Notes: generated from the letters alone by a model not told the origin. A stretch of DNA of 64,000 nucleotides from Cryptomeria japonica (GCF_030272615.1 NC_081413.1:604624709-604688708), one strand, 5' to 3'. Numbered from the stretch's first letter, positions 1 to 12,113 are shown. Program-made: numbers and translations.

Positions 1-8
1 ACTACATA

Positions 9-1055
9 TTATCGGTGAGGATCTATGTGAGTTCGGTAACCTCTAGTGTTTTCTCGATGTGGATACTGCATGTAGTTCTTTTTCTTAGACCAGCACTTCT
101 TGGTACTATGTCCATATCTATTGCAGTTTGTACAAAACCCTTTGAATTTTGCCTTCTGATAGTTGTTAATAGACGTTGTCCTACATTGATTAGATGTGTG
201 ACCATATTTATTGCAATTGTAACAATATCCATTGGACTTAGTGATATTTGGTTGCTTACCTTTTCTTATCTGGCATATGTTGGCAGTATGACCTTGATTT
301 CCATAGTAGTAGCAAATAGGCTTCTTCCTTTTGATGTTATTCCTGTTTCCAGCTTGTTTTGATGATTCTCCTCTCTCGGTAGTATGAATTCCTTTCTCAG
401 TTGATTCTTTTCCTTTGTAACTGAGTCCTGCATCTTTGTTGGGTCTTCTTGTATTCAGTTGCTCATCCAACATCTTTGATGCTTCATAACTCTTCTTCAA
501 TGTTTCTTTGGATTAATTCTCTGTTTCAAGTTCACCAGTCAACCTTGATACTTCAAGTTTCAATGCTTGATTTTTATCATTCTTTAGAATTTCTTCATGA
601 TGTGCATAACCTAGTTGATCTGTCATATTTTGTTGAATACCAGTTAGCCTTATGATTTCATCATTCTTATCAGATACTAAGACTTCAAGTTGTTGTTTCT
701 CTCTTTGTAGATCTCTTGCTTTATCCTCAGCTATCCTTAATGCATCTAGATTTTCAATCATTTGTGTATTGAAATGTTCATGTTCTCTTTTCATTGCTTT
801 TAGTTGATCAGCCAATGCTTTATTCTTTTCTTTCAACATTCCAATCATTTCTTCAATCTCTTCAGATATACTATTCTCAGATGATGTCTCGATTTGTTCC
901 ACTAACTCTTGAGAATCTTGCAAGTCATCAAATAATCTTCTTCTTACTTTCAGAGATTTTTGCATTTGCCTTTGCATGTCTGCAATCACTTGATTTGCAT
1001 GATCCAGCTCTTCTTGTAGATATACAATCCTCTGAGATTGTTTATAGCCTTCCAT
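9..1055 (-). pseudogene. Copia (Sirevirus-like) gag, broken by one stop
   Basis: Nucleocapsid/capsid protein of a Ty1/Copia element that would package element RNA in cytoplasmic particles. The chosen start is the ATG at 1055 (MEGYKQSQ); the same frame runs open further upstream into the primer-binding site. The N-terminal two thirds is a charged coiled coil (about residues 5-180). An in-frame TAA lies at 513-515, after which the same frame continues with three zinc knuckles. Two fit CX2CX4HX4C (CYNCNKYGHTSNQC, CTNCNRYGHSTKKC); the first has Tyr for the second Cys (CYYYGNQGHTANIC). The frame ends at a stop at 9-11, so the downstream protease and pol lie outside the window. The coiled coil plus zinc knuckles suggests the Sirevirus lineage, which is inference. 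Confidence 0.8.
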
Positions 1056-1103
1056 TGATAAGATCTTTCTCTTCAAGTAGTTAAACCATTTTCCAAGATT
1101 CAA

Positions 1104-1115
1104 GCTCTCATACCA
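1104..1115 (-). promoter_or_regulatory. Primer-binding site (initiator tRNA-Met type)
   Basis: On the minus strand TGGTATGAGAGC follows an LTR end reading CCTAACA and a two-base spacer. It differs by one base from the common plant Copia site TGGTATCAGAGC. It fixes the junction between the LTR (higher coordinates) and the gag leader (lower coordinates). Confidence 0.8.
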
Positions 1116-1117
1116 AT

Positions 1118-1690
1118 TGTTAGGCCCAATATGGAAAGCTAATGTACTCGGTAACCCATATTGTAACTTGGTAAACCCTTTTGTTTACTCTGTTCTTTTC
1201 TATTCTTTGATAACCTTCTCGGCGACCTCTCTGTTTCTCTATAGCAGTCTTCCTTCATACATACTCTATTTTTTTCATGCTGTATAAATAGATCTCTTAA
1301 AGTGGTGATCTAATTCATTTCTTCGATCTTACAAACAAGATTCCTCAAATGAATAACTAAACAAAATATTTTATTGGTTAGATTTACCTTGCAATCATAC
1401 ACAATCTTCTAGTGCAATTTCCAATGTAATAATGGTTAGATGTGCCTCGATCTTGTAATATGTTTTCATGTGCATGTCTAGGTTCAATGTATCTGGTAAC
1501 ACGTTTCACTCATTGAATATCAACTCGGTGTGTTAACTTTACTGCTCGGTAGCCATAAAAAGATACTCGGTAAACAGCTTGGTGAATACTGCATTCTGTG
1601 ACTGCTTTCTTCTGTAACTGACTAGACTATTCATACCGACTTCTCTGCATTGATTTGGTAATGCTAATTGACTAGAATATATAGTATGAC
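1118..1690 (-). mobile_element. Copia LTR remnant, inverted
   Basis: Plus strand starts TGTTAGGCCC, the complement of an LTR terminus CCTAACA, immediately beside the primer-binding site. The far end is not recognisable: no matching CCTAACA is seen before the Copia pol fragment begins near 1695, so the LTR is probably truncated there. The stretch has no gene but repeats a short ACTCGGTA-like motif several times (for example near 1147, 1526, 1543 and 1565). Confidence 0.55.
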
Positions 1691-1694
1691 TTTG

Positions 1695-2737
1695 AATATA
1701 AAAACTAATGGCAATTTGATAAGTAGTAATAATTTGTACTTCAAGATTGATAATGATAATATTTTGATTGTTGAAGTTTTTGTTGATGATATTATTTTTG
1801 GAGGAGATGATGATTTGACTAAGAAATTTGTTGATGATATGCAAAAATAATTTGAGATGTCTATGATAGGTGAGATGAAATTCTTTCTGGGATGCAAATT
1901 AGATAGACTGGCAAAGGAATTTTCATATTTGAATCCATGTTTGTTAAGGAATTGTTGAAGAAGTTTGGGTTAGATGAATCCAAACCTATTGGAACTCCTA
2001 TGGTGATTGGATGTAAGATGACAAAAGATGATGAATCTCCGAAGGCTAACCAAACCCTATATAGATCTGTGATTGGTGGACTATTATATTTGACTCAAAC
2101 TAGACCTAAGATTATGAATGTTATATGTCTTGTTCCAAGATTCTAGGCTGATGCTAAGGAAAGTCACATTTCTATTGTGAAGAGGATATTTAGATATTTG
2201 AAGGGAATAGTTGATTATGGTCTATGGTATCCGAAGAATGATGATTTCACTTTAAATTCTTATATTGATGTTGATTGGGCAGGTGATGTTGATAATAGGA
2301 AAAACACTACCAATGGAACATTCTTTTTGTGGAAGAAGTTGATTTCTTGAGCAAGCAAGAAGAAAGATGTTATCTCTTTATCTACTGTAGAAGCTAAATA
2401 CATTGTTGCTGCTAGGAATTGTACTCAAGTACTTTGGATGAAACAGATACTGAAGGATATTAGAGTTGTTTATAATGAGAATACAGTTATATATTGTGAT
2501 AATTCTAGTGCTATCAATATTTATAAAAATCCGGTGTATTCCAACACAAAACATATATTAATCAAGTTTCATTTATTGAGAGAGAAGGTGAATGAGAAGG
2601 AAGTTAGATTGGAATATGTAGCTACAAAAGAAAAAATTGCAGATATATATACTAAGCCTTTGCCTGCAGAAATATTTATATATCTAAGAGAGAAGTTAGG
2701 GGTGATTTCTCCTCCTACTATGAACTACATGCATTGA
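1695..2737 (+). pseudogene. Copia reverse transcriptase C-terminus and RNase H, degenerate
   Basis: 3' part of a Ty1/Copia pol gene, which copies element RNA into DNA. Reading starts inside the RT palm, with the catalytic box as FVDDIIFGG near 1780-1806, followed by the thumb (TPMVIGCKM, YRSVIGGLLYLTQTRP) and RNase H (DVDWAGDVDNRK near 2270, SLSTVEAKYI near 2380, YCDNSSAINI near 2495, and the C-terminal ADIYTKPLP). Stops or shifts occur at about 1848, 2144 and 2349, so it is dead. The gag, integrase and 5' part of RT are missing; the fragment abuts the inverted LTR remnant on its left. Confidence 0.85.
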
Positions 2738-2856
2738 GTTGCATCAATCCAGTGGAATTCACTATCTTATCCTACTATCTAGATTGATGAGTATGTGTTG
2801 CTGATCCAAGGGAGTAGTCAGTGTGTGATTTAGTTGTCAAGATTTGTGAGTTTATC

Positions 2857-3110
2857 CAAAGGGGGAGAGATTATATTTATAAAGGGGAGATATTATCTGT
2901 AAGGGGGAGAGAGTAATGATTTGATATGTCTTTGGCATTGTTGTTAAAGGGGGAGAGATGCATGTGAAAAACCTTGAAGTATTTTAAGTTGTTTGTCAAG
3001 AAGGGAGATAATCTTTATGATCTCAGGGGGAGATTATTGATTGTCAATTTCTTTCTTTGCATTGATTGTTTTTCACATTCATATATTTCCGTCAATGCCA
3101 AAGGGGGAGA
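2857..3110 (+). promoter_or_regulatory. Multiple polypurine tract (mPPT)
   Basis: Seven purine runs of the AAGGGGGAGA type lie between the pol stop and the 3' LTR, at about 2857-2870, 2881-2890, 2901-2914, 2946-2958, 3001-3009, 3025-3034 and 3101-3110. The last directly abuts the LTR and should be the plus-strand primer. Repeated polypurine tracts before the 3' LTR are a known hallmark of plant Sireviruses. Confidence 0.8.
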
Positions 3111-3111
3111 T

Positions 3112-4429
3112 TGTTGGAATGTGTTGTTGTCATTGATGTCAACATATTACTTTATTGCAAAGAGTTATTTGGGAGATCTGTTGTAGATGTGCTAATGCGG
3201 ATTAATGGGTTTTGAGATACCTATCTCTAGTTTATTTAGTATTTCATAATGTTATGTGATGAAATGGCCAAGTTATGTGATCTGGTATGTGAACTGGATT
3301 TTTAGTGTTCAATGTTACAGAGTTATGGTATTTGATCCATATCGCTCTAGAATCATTATATCTTAAGTGGAAGATTTTGGAGAATGTTTGGGACATTCAT
3401 GTGTGTCCTGTAATCAGATACTTAATTATTCGAAACTTCACAAGCGTATTTTTCAGTTTTTCAGCTGGTGTTCTTGAGCTCGGGTGATGAAATAATGATG
3501 ATTCTTGTTATTCGAGTTGTTGTAGTTATTGTGGTTGAATCAAAATTTCTTGTTGATGTTCTCTAATCATGTCCTATGCCTTTTAGTGGTCTGTGTCGAT
3601 CGTGGTGTGCATTATTGAAGATTTTATTAGACTGGTGGTATTCTTCATGTTATGCAACATATTCAATGGTTTAGCATGTTGCAGATGATCTTGGAAAATT
3701 ATTTGGTGTTGTTGTGTGTTTGAGGATTTGATTTGGGTCCATGCTATGTCCTTGTCGGCATTGTATTGGTCCAGTTATGGATTTATGTATTGTGTGATGT
3801 AATTCTATAATTAGGTCTTATGTGTTGAGGTGACCTTAAGGTTAAGGTTGATTATTTGTATAAATAAGTGATGTAATCATGTAAGTTGTGTATTTGCAAG
3901 TGTTTGTGGTTGGATCTATGATCTATGAGAGTATTGTATGTGTGAATAAGCTAGTTTATCTTTCGGTGGTCAAAAAGTGTAGAGAAGTGTTATTGTATAG
4001 ATAATGTGCTTAACCAAAACTGTAATCGGGCATTTGGAGATGCTATTCTCTCAATTCCTATAATCCTGATAGTTGTCTGGTCTTTGTAAGGTAGTGAGTC
4101 TTCCTAGGGTTGTTTCCCTTTGTTTTTTTTGAGTAGTGAGATTTAAGTAGTGTGTCTAAATGCATGTGCATTCCCCATTGTAATATTTACACATACTACT
4201 ACAAAGTATCATCATATTGTGGGGTAGGTTCCCACCATGGTTTTTCCCTTAACCAGGTTTTCTATGTCAAAAATCCATATGTTATGTGTGTTGTTGATGT
4301 GTTGTTTATTTTTTCTTTTGTTGTTATTGATTAGATCTAAAGTTGAAGTTAATTTGTTTGAGTTTGGGAAAAACTAATTCACCCCCCCCGCACTCTCTTA
4401 GTTTCCCTACATTGTTGTTGCTACCAACA
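3112..4429 (+). repeat. 3' LTR of Sirevirus-like Copia, 1318 bp
   Basis: Starts TGTTGG directly after the last polypurine tract and ends CCAACA, a perfect 6-bp terminal inverted repeat. A TATA box (TATAAATA) is at 3859-3866, and the downstream part carries a CCACCATGGTTTTTCCC block at 4231-4247, common near the RNA end of such LTRs. The next base enters an open Gypsy pol reading frame, so the Copia inserted into that element. The predicted 5-bp TSD copy is AGTAT at 4430-4434; the 5' partner is not in the window. Confidence 0.85.
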
Positions 4430-5521
4430 AGTATAAGGCCAGACTCAATCCTAAGAAATGTGTCTTTAGAGTTACTTCTAGCAAACTTTTGGGATTTATT
4501 GTTTCTCATAGAGGCATTGAGGTAGACCCAATAAAAGTGAAAGAAATCATTGACATGCCTCCACCAACAAATATAACACAACTTCAGAGTCTTCAAGGCA
4601 AATTATTGTCAATCCACATATTTATCACACAACTAGCAGACAAATGTCACCCTTTTCAATATTAGTTTTAGAAGGGTGTACCCTTGAAATGGACAAAAAA
4701 AATTTAATAGGCCTCCGAGCAACTCAAAGACTATCTATTGTCACCACTAGTGTTGATGCCTCCTATACAAGGGAAGCCATTGATTCTATATATTCCATCT
4801 ACAAAATTGGCACTAGGGGCCCTCTGGGCACAACATGATGAAGAAGGATAACAAATAGCAATATATTATAATAAGGGAAGCCATTGATTCTTTATATTTG
4901 AGTTACAACATTGGCACTAGGGGCCTTCTTGGCACAACATGATAAAGAAGGAAAAGAATAGCCATATATGGTATTAGTTGTAGATTAGTAGGGTATGAGC
5001 TCAATTATACACATATTGAACACACATGCGTAGCAGTTGCATTTCCCACCTAGAAGCTACCAAATTATATGATAAATCACAAAATGTATCTTGTTGCAAA
5101 GATAGATCTTCTCAAATACTTTCTTAACAAATCAACCCTCACTAGTAGACTAGCAAAGTGGGCAATGATCTTGAGTAATTTTGACATAGAATATGTTGAT
5201 CGAAAGGGAATCAAGGGACATATAATATCCAATCAACTTGTAAATTCCCCTAGAGTAGTAGATCATCCAGTTATTTTTTATTTTCTAGATGAAGCAATAT
5301 TTACAGTGACAACATCAACCAAATGGAACTTGTACTTTGATGGTTCTTACACACATCATGGGTTATGAGTAGGAATCCTCTTAAGAAAACTTAAAGAGAA
5401 TGCAATTCAAAAGTGTTGAAGACTACCTTTCCCATTCAAAAATAACATAGAAAACTATGAGGCCCTTATCAGAAGTCTTATAACAACTATCAAATAGAAG
5501 ATTAAAAAAATTCATGTATAT
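4430..5521 (+). pseudogene. Ty3/Gypsy (Tat-like) pol, part 1: RT end, RNase H, start of second RNase H
   Basis: Degenerate Ty3/Gypsy polymerase. From the first bases the frame reads KYKARLNPKKCVF, then KLLGFIVSHRGIEVDP, the RT region after the catalytic palm. It continues through FITQLADKCHPFQ, the RNase H section (YVDRKGIKGHIISNQLV) and a second RNase H opening with WNLYFDGSYTHHG near 5326-5360. Two RNase H domains in tandem are typical of the Tat lineage. Stops and frameshifts are frequent. The frame stops at KIKKIHVY, where a LINE inserted; it resumes at 15652. The 5' part would lie beyond the Copia insertion, outside the window. Confidence 0.85.
5505..5521 (+). repeat. Left target-site duplication of the 10-kb LINE
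   Basis: Seventeen bases AAAAAATTCATGTATAT, identical to 15635-15651. Removing one copy with everything between makes the Gypsy frame continuous, which confirms it as a genuine TSD. Confidence 0.9.
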
Positions 5522-5604
5522 ATTAGTTTTTATTTGGTGGACAAATAAAATCTTGTTTTATATTAATAAAATTTGAAAGGCTCTGCCTGCAAAAAAGTGA
5601 TGCA
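5522..5604 (+). other. LINE leader with a LINE 3'-end-like motif
   Basis: The first bases of the interval contain TTTTATATTAATAAAATTTG at about 5554-5573, then GGCTCTGCCTGCAAAAAA. This resembles the terminal part of the same interval (TTTTTAAAATTAATAAAATT near 15580-15600) and LINE 3' ends in general. It may be the tail of a second, severely 5'-truncated LINE joined head to tail, or part of the promoter region. Confidence 0.4.
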
Positions 5605-7505
5605 ATGCATCAACATCCCTTTTTGAGCATTCTTATCCACCGCGGGGAAATTACGGATCTTGGAAGGGTCATATCACGGACACGCAATCAAGAGGCCTTC
5701 TTTGCAAAAACAAAATACTCTTTGGTTAATGCAGTTAGGGCTCCCCACCCTCTCTACAAGGGTTGGGATCAGGATTGGCATTTGGTGAGCCACAGAAATA
5801 ATAGGGCTTTAGGGCAACCAAACAACCCCAAATAGAATTCCAGTCATTGTTGGGAGGAGGGTTTTGTAAAACCTAACCAGTCAAAGAGTTCCTCTGCTTG
5901 CCACATTTTTCCTTCATGAAAATCTTTGGGTAAATTTTTAGAGGATATGGAAACCCCTGGTTGTCACAATTCTAAGGAAGTCAGCACCCATTGTCAGATA
6001 TACCTTCAAATTCCCCAGCTTCTCCTAAAAGGTTGGTCATTGAAATTGATAATCATACCCAGGCTAGGTATCAAATGCATTGCTACAACAGAATGATCTT
6101 TGCTCAGTGGAAAGGTTGGGGGATCCCGTCTGAATAAATTGCCAATGGGGTGTCATCTTCCTTCAATAACCAAGTAAAAATTGACATCCTTCCTAATAGT
6201 TTCTTAGCTATTGAATGTGGTAATCAGAGTTTGAGAAATTCATTGTTAAACGGGGATATATTAACATTTAAGGGTTTAGGGTTTGATTACTAGGAATGGC
6301 AACCTCTCTTTCTCCTATCTCAATTCAATTCCTGCATGGTTGATAGAGAAATTTCATTGGATAAATTTCCTGTAGAATTGCAAAATAATGAATTTTTAAG
6401 AATAATAGGCAACAAAATAGGTAAATTTTAGAAGTCAAAAAATCAGCCCTAAGCTTCTTTAACTAGCTCCTAATTGTTAAAATGAATATTAACATTAAAT
6501 ATTTAGAGCCTATAACTCTGAAGTGTGATGAATCTTATTTAACCCTAGAATTACCCTTTTATAATGGTTCTTTTGAAGATTATATCCCAAGGAAGATCCC
6601 CTTTGAGAAACCTTTCACTAAATCATTGCTCATGTCTAATGGCGCACCATTTAGTTTTGTGGAAGGAGGGGGTTTCACCCTAGAGGGCTATAAGATTGAT
6701 AATAACCCTAATCTCACCTCAAACCTATGCCCTCATAGCTCCCTTGTTAAGCCCTCTCGCTCCCCTCTTCCTCCACTGCTAACTATAAATTCACCTGTAG
6801 ATGACTCTCTTCTCAGGGATCGAGATCTAGAAGATGGTGAAATCAATGAGGTTACCCCTCAAAAAGAGAACCTCATTCTGACAAATATATCATCATCTAG
6901 CTCTCTCATTCCCCTCTTTAATTGAACTAATTACCTCTAAGAAATTAGCAGTGATGGATAGGCTTTCCCTGGATCCAGGATTGGCATCCTTGTAGGATCA
7001 TCCAATCTCTCTAGCCTCAAGATTGGAGGGTTTTGAGGAGGAAAAAGCTCTCTCTCCACATTTGAAAGCTATTTCTGATACAATTGTAGAATCTGAGAGT
7101 GATCGTGTGGCTAAGGAAGTTAAAATCATTGCCAATTTTGTAGGGGAAGAAGTAGTAAATGACCTCATGGAGCAATTGGTTGCTGAAATTTGTGATGATG
7201 AGGAGTTGGAAAGACAAAGGGATTTCTTAGTCAAAAATCTAGTGGATGTTACTAGAGTCAACTTAGAAACTAATGATCTATTTATAGCATTAGATAACTT
7301 AGAAAATGATAACCCAAATACTCTAGGAATTCTCAGCTCTGACAAAAGCAAAGACTCTCCTGACTGTGCTAAACACAGTAAGAGAAGAGCTAGGAGATCC
7401 CTTGCTGAACTAAGATCGAAAGATGGAGATGCCAAGGGTAAGACTAAAATATCTACTCTTTTTTATGAAGGGGAGAGCCATGAAAATCATAACATGGAAT
7501 GTTAG
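5605..7505 (+). pseudogene. LINE ORF1 (DUF4283-like nucleic-acid-binding protein), degenerate
   Basis: ORF1 of plant L1 elements encodes an RNA-binding chaperone. Recognisable core: from about 6012 the frame reads SPKRLVIEID, then RMIFAQWKGWGIPSE, ILPNSFLAIECGNQ and SLDKFPVELQNNEFL up to about 6420, matching the DUF4283 layout. A frameshift leads into 6482-6924 (YLEPITLKCDESYLTLELPF, then an acidic and Ser/Pro-rich tail), and another into 7023-7505, an acidic region (EEVVNDLMEQLVAEICDDEE) ending in a basic patch KHSKRRARRS. No zinc knuckle is visible. The N-terminus (5605-5835 open) is uncertain. Its end overlaps the ORF2 start by 26 bases. Confidence 0.7.
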
Positions 7506-10500
7506 GGGTCTGAATGCCCCTAACAAACAATGCATCTTAAAGCATTGCATCTCTGATTCTAAACCAGATATAATGTTAATCCAAGAAACCAAAATGAACT
7601 CCTCTAAGATAGTCCTTTTTGAGAAAAAACTAGGCATTAGACAACTAAAGCACTCCACTACTACATGGGCATCAGGGGGCTTGGCCATAATTTGGGACTC
7701 TAGATTCATCTTGTTTATACCTTTAGAGATTAAGAAAAATTGGATGGGAGGAGAAGTAGTAAGTTATAAAAATACCTAAGATTTAAATTGATTAATGTTT
7801 ATGGTCCTATCCAAAATAGGGATAAGCCTAGGGTGGGTGGAACTAGAGTCTTTTCTCATAATTTTCCCAAATGATGTATGCATCATTGGGGGAGATTTCA
7901 ATGCTATCACTAAGGTAGCAAAAAAAAGAGGAGGTAGCAACAAACTTCCTCTAGTGGTTTTAGATTTCAATCATTGGATCAATAGGAACTCCCTATTGGA
8001 AATCTAGACGGCAGAAAATGCCTTCACTTGGAACAACAGAAAGCTTGGTTTCTATAACATTGCTGAGAAAATAGATAGATTCTTTATCCATGGGGGGCTC
8101 TCAGAGATTAACTTTACCCTGAATGTAGAACCCCTCCCTTTAGCATGATCTGACCATTTCCCACTCCAACTAATCTTATTATCTGACCACTCCCCTAAAA
8201 AATTTCCCTTCAAATTTGAGAGCATGTGCTTCAGAGATGATAACTTTTTAAACTTAATTTAGAACTGGTGGAGAAGCTCTATTTTCTCTGGTTCGAAGAT
8301 GTTTATTATCACAAGCAAGTTAAAGCTAATCAAAAGGAAGCGCTTAGAATGGAACAGGACTAATTTTGGAAATATTTTCTATTAAAAACTCCTAATAGAA
8401 AACGATCTTAAGAACGTTAACATTGAGGTTCTTGAGAAGGGGATGGATGAACATCTCTTCCTCAAAGAAAAGGCTCTACTCTCTGAGAATGAAAAGACAC
8501 TCTGAAATGAAGAGATCTTTTGGAAACAAAAATCGAGGGACACTTGGTTGAGTGATGGGGACCAAAATACTAAGTTTTTCTACAATAGTACTAAGCAGAG
8601 GCGATGGTTCAATCAAATTTCTAAAGTTTAGAATTGACAGGGTTCCATCCTGTCTAAACTGGATGATGTTGCCTCTGAGGTAGCGAGGTTTTTTGATAAA
8701 ATCTTAAACAATATTGAAGGCTCCAACCTTAGAGGCCAACTTAATATTATCAAGAATCTTCCAAAACTCATTAATGATGACCACAACAAAATCTTGTCAA
8801 AGAAATTCACTGAGGAGGAGGTTAAATTTATCCTTATAAAGATGAATCCCAACAAGGCCTCGGGCCCAGATGGCTTCTCCACTAGCTTTTTCCAAAAATG
8901 TTGGGGTTTTATGGGGACAGAGATCACAAATGCCTTAGAAGGTATTAGGAACTTTGGTAAGATTCTCAAAGAAATCAAAAATACCTTCCTAGCTCTCATC
9001 CCCAAAAAATAGAATCTTGAAAGCTTTAATGACTTCAAACCAATAGCCCTTTGCAACACTTTGTACAAACTCTTAACAAAAACCCTAGCAACCAGACTCC
9101 AGAATCTTCTCCCCATTGTCATTAGTGAAGAACAAACTAGCTTCGTAGAAAATAGATCAATCTATGATGGGGTTATTATAGCCCAAGAGGCCATTCATTC
9201 GATCCAGCTCAACAGGGCCCCAAGTATGCTAGTCAAATTAGACACAAGAAAAGCTTATCACAAAGTTGATTGGGGCTTAAATTCTAGATCATCCTAATCT
9301 TTGAATGTATATCCACCCCTAAATTCTCGGTCTTGGTTAATGGTTCCCTAGAAGGTTTCTTCAGCAGCTCAAGAGGGCTCAGGTAAGGAGATCCTATGTC
9401 CCCCTTCCTCTTCATCATCATGGTTGAAGCCCTAGGTAGATCCATCTCTAAGGCCAAAGAGGAAGGTGGGATCCAGGGAATCCCCATTACCAGCGGCCTC
9501 CCTCCCTTTACCCACTAGCAATTTGTTGATGACACGATGCTTTTTGGGCAGGGAAGTGTAAGGGAAGTGAGCACCTTCAAAGGCATCCTTAATTCCTATA
9601 TGTTAGCCTTGGTTCAAGAGGTAAATATGGCCAAGTCTACAGTTTTTATGTTCAACATAGACCCCTCCTTAGGAAAAGTGATCAGCAATGTCCTGGAGAT
9701 TAGTGAAGGAACTCTTCCTTGCAAATACCTAGGCATTCCCCTTGACAAGGGTAGAAGACCCTCAAAATTATGGGACAACTTGGTGGATAAAATCAACTCT
9801 AGGATTAATGCTTGGAAAGGAAAATGGCTCTCATCTACAGGTAGAGAAACCTTGGTTAGATCAGTCTAGTCAGCTATGCCCATTTACTAGCTCTCCTATC
9901 AACATTTATCTTCTTCTAAACTTGCAGAGCTCAACAAGCATCTCAGGACTTTCTTTTGGCAAGGTGCTAATGAAAACTATAAAATATCACTCATATCCTG
10001 GGACAAGATATGCAAACCTAAAGAAGAAGGAGGAGTTGGCATTAAAAACCTTCATGATCAGGGCAAAGCCTTGGGTGCCAAGTTGATCTGGAGGATGTTC
10101 AGAACCCCCACCTCAAATGGGCTCACTTGCTGCACCACAAATACCTTAATGGAGGGAATCCTATCCAAATATTCAGAGAAACCAACCCTCCCAGAGGGTC
10201 CTTCCTATGGAATTTTATGTTAGACTACAGGAGGATTATCTCTGACAGACTTACTTGGAACCTGGGGTCGGGGGATAAAGCTCTTTTCTAGTTGGATTCA
10301 TGGGGTGGATATAAGGATATTGATAATATCCATGACTTTGGTGCTACTTCTATCTTTCTTAAATCTCATAGAGGACCCTATTAAACAACTATATCTCCCC
10401 TTCAGAGGATGGGGCTGGTTGGCAGTGGATCGAGAAGGAAGATGAGGATATCTCGGAAAGGGATAAACAAAAACTTATGGCAATTCTTAAATCAAGGAAC

Positions 10501-11640
10501 ATTTCCTTAGGTCAGAATGAGGACAAGCTCGTCTAGGATGCATCCCTAAGACGAGAATACAACTCCAAGAATGGGTACTCTCTCATCTCTAAATCGTTTA
10601 TAAGACCTATGACTGAGCTTCCCTTGAAACTTTGCTGGGATAAATACTGTCTGCCTAAGGAAGGGATCTTCTCCTGGCTTGTGGTTCAGAACAAGCTCCT
10701 AACTGCGGACAAATTTAGAAGAATGGGGTATGAGGGCCCTAGTAGATATACTCTTTACGAGGCAAAAGAGGAAGACACCAATCATATCCTCCTTAACTAC
10801 CCCTTTGCTCACAAATGCTGGATTTGGTTCACCAACAAACTTGAATGGTCTGCAGCCTTCCCCCACACTATCTTTGGAATGCTCAAGGCATGGCCTCTCC
10901 TCAGGCATGGTTGTCTCTTTGAAGGTTTATGGATAGCTCTTCCTTCTTCCATTATGTGGGAACTATGGAAGGAGAGAAATAGACATCTCTTCGAGAATGA
11001 AAAACTAGAGGTTCCTAGAATCATTAACATGATAGAGTCTACTATCACTGAGCTCATGAACAATCGACTATCATCAGGCTCATTGAAGAATGCCTCTATC
11101 ATTTATTGGGATGAAAAGATGAAAAAATGTTGGGAAGGCTTATCTTTTCCTCCCTTTGTAGGAGATGGTCCTATTGCAAGTCTTCGATCAAGGGATGCAT
11201 GCAAATGGCAACACTTAGGCGAAGGTTGGGTGAAGCTAAACTTTGATGGGGCATCCCGTGGCAACCCAGGGCAAGTAGGGATAGGATGTGTTGTTCATAA
11301 TTGGGAAGGAAAGGAACTAGCAACCCTTGCCTCTCTGGTTGGCATCAACACCAACAATTGGGCAGAACTTATGGTCCTAGTGGAGGGTCTATATTTATGT
11401 AGGAAACTAGGAGTTAAGAACTTGGAAATTGAAGGAGATTCGGCTATAATTTTCAATGCTCTAAGGAAAGGTAGTATGCCTAATTGGAGACTAAATACTT
11501 TGCTGTCAAAATCTCTTGACTTATGCAGAGATTTTGATAGGTTCACAGTCAATCATATTTATAGGGAGGGCAATAAAAGAGCAGATGAGTTGGCCAACTC
11601 GAGGGCTGATGGCATCAATCTTTTGTTTGTGCCACCTTAA
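7480..11640 (+). pseudogene. LINE ORF2: endonuclease, reverse transcriptase, zf-RVT, RNase H (degenerate)
   Basis: Enzyme for target-primed reverse transcription. Start chosen at ATG 7480 (MKIITWNVRGLN). The apurinic-type endonuclease shows ITWNVRGLN, LIQETKM, GGDFNAI (about 7891) and SDHFPL (about 8147). The RT shows NKASGPDGFSTSFFQKCWGF (about 8851) and the catalytic box as QFVDDTMLFGQ near 9520; the usual Ala is Val. The zinc-binding zf-RVT region covers about 10620-10830. A C-terminal RNase H (11217-11600) keeps NFDGASRGNPG, the WAELMVLVEG Glu, GDSAII and KRADELAN. The last 1032 bases (10609-11640) are open; upstream there are many stops and several frameshifts. Confidence 0.9.
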
Positions 11641-11967
11641 GGCAACCCCCTCTTTTGTTTTCATGTCCTAAGTGGTCATTAGCATGTTTCTCCTTTCCTC
11701 CCATTATGTTTCTCTTGCCTATACTCTATTTTAACCCCCTTATTTATTCCTCTTCCTGCCCCCTGTATTTATGTATAGATACTTAGACAAACATTCAGTT
11801 TAAATATGCCCATATATCTGTCCTCCCAGACTTTAACTCAAGTAGTTAGGCTCAATCCATGGTTAGATAATATCATTAAAACACAAATCTCAACCATATA
11901 TTTTTATTCCTCTCCTTCATACCTATTTAGTCTTCCATCCTTTATCCCAAGGAGAGGCCCCTCGTCT
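11641..11967 (+). other. LINE 3' untranslated region, first part
   Basis: Pyrimidine-rich noncoding sequence directly after the ORF2 stop. No ORF or motif of note apart from CT-rich blocks. It runs into TA-rich microsatellite DNA. Confidence 0.5.
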
Positions 11968-12025
11968 AATATATATATATATATATAGCACATGTAATAA
12001 TTTTCTCTTTACAGATATATAAGCA

Positions 12026-12067
<42 letters not shown>

Positions 12068-12113
12068 CTTAACACCTATATTAAGTTAGATCCCTGATTC
12101 ACATTTATAGGTA

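Noticed and set aside
4430-5521. Possible endogenous caulimovirus pol
   Set aside because: The RT/RNase H order with a second RNase H and the flanking sequence fit Ty3/Gypsy Tat-type elements; no movement protein or virus-like features seen.
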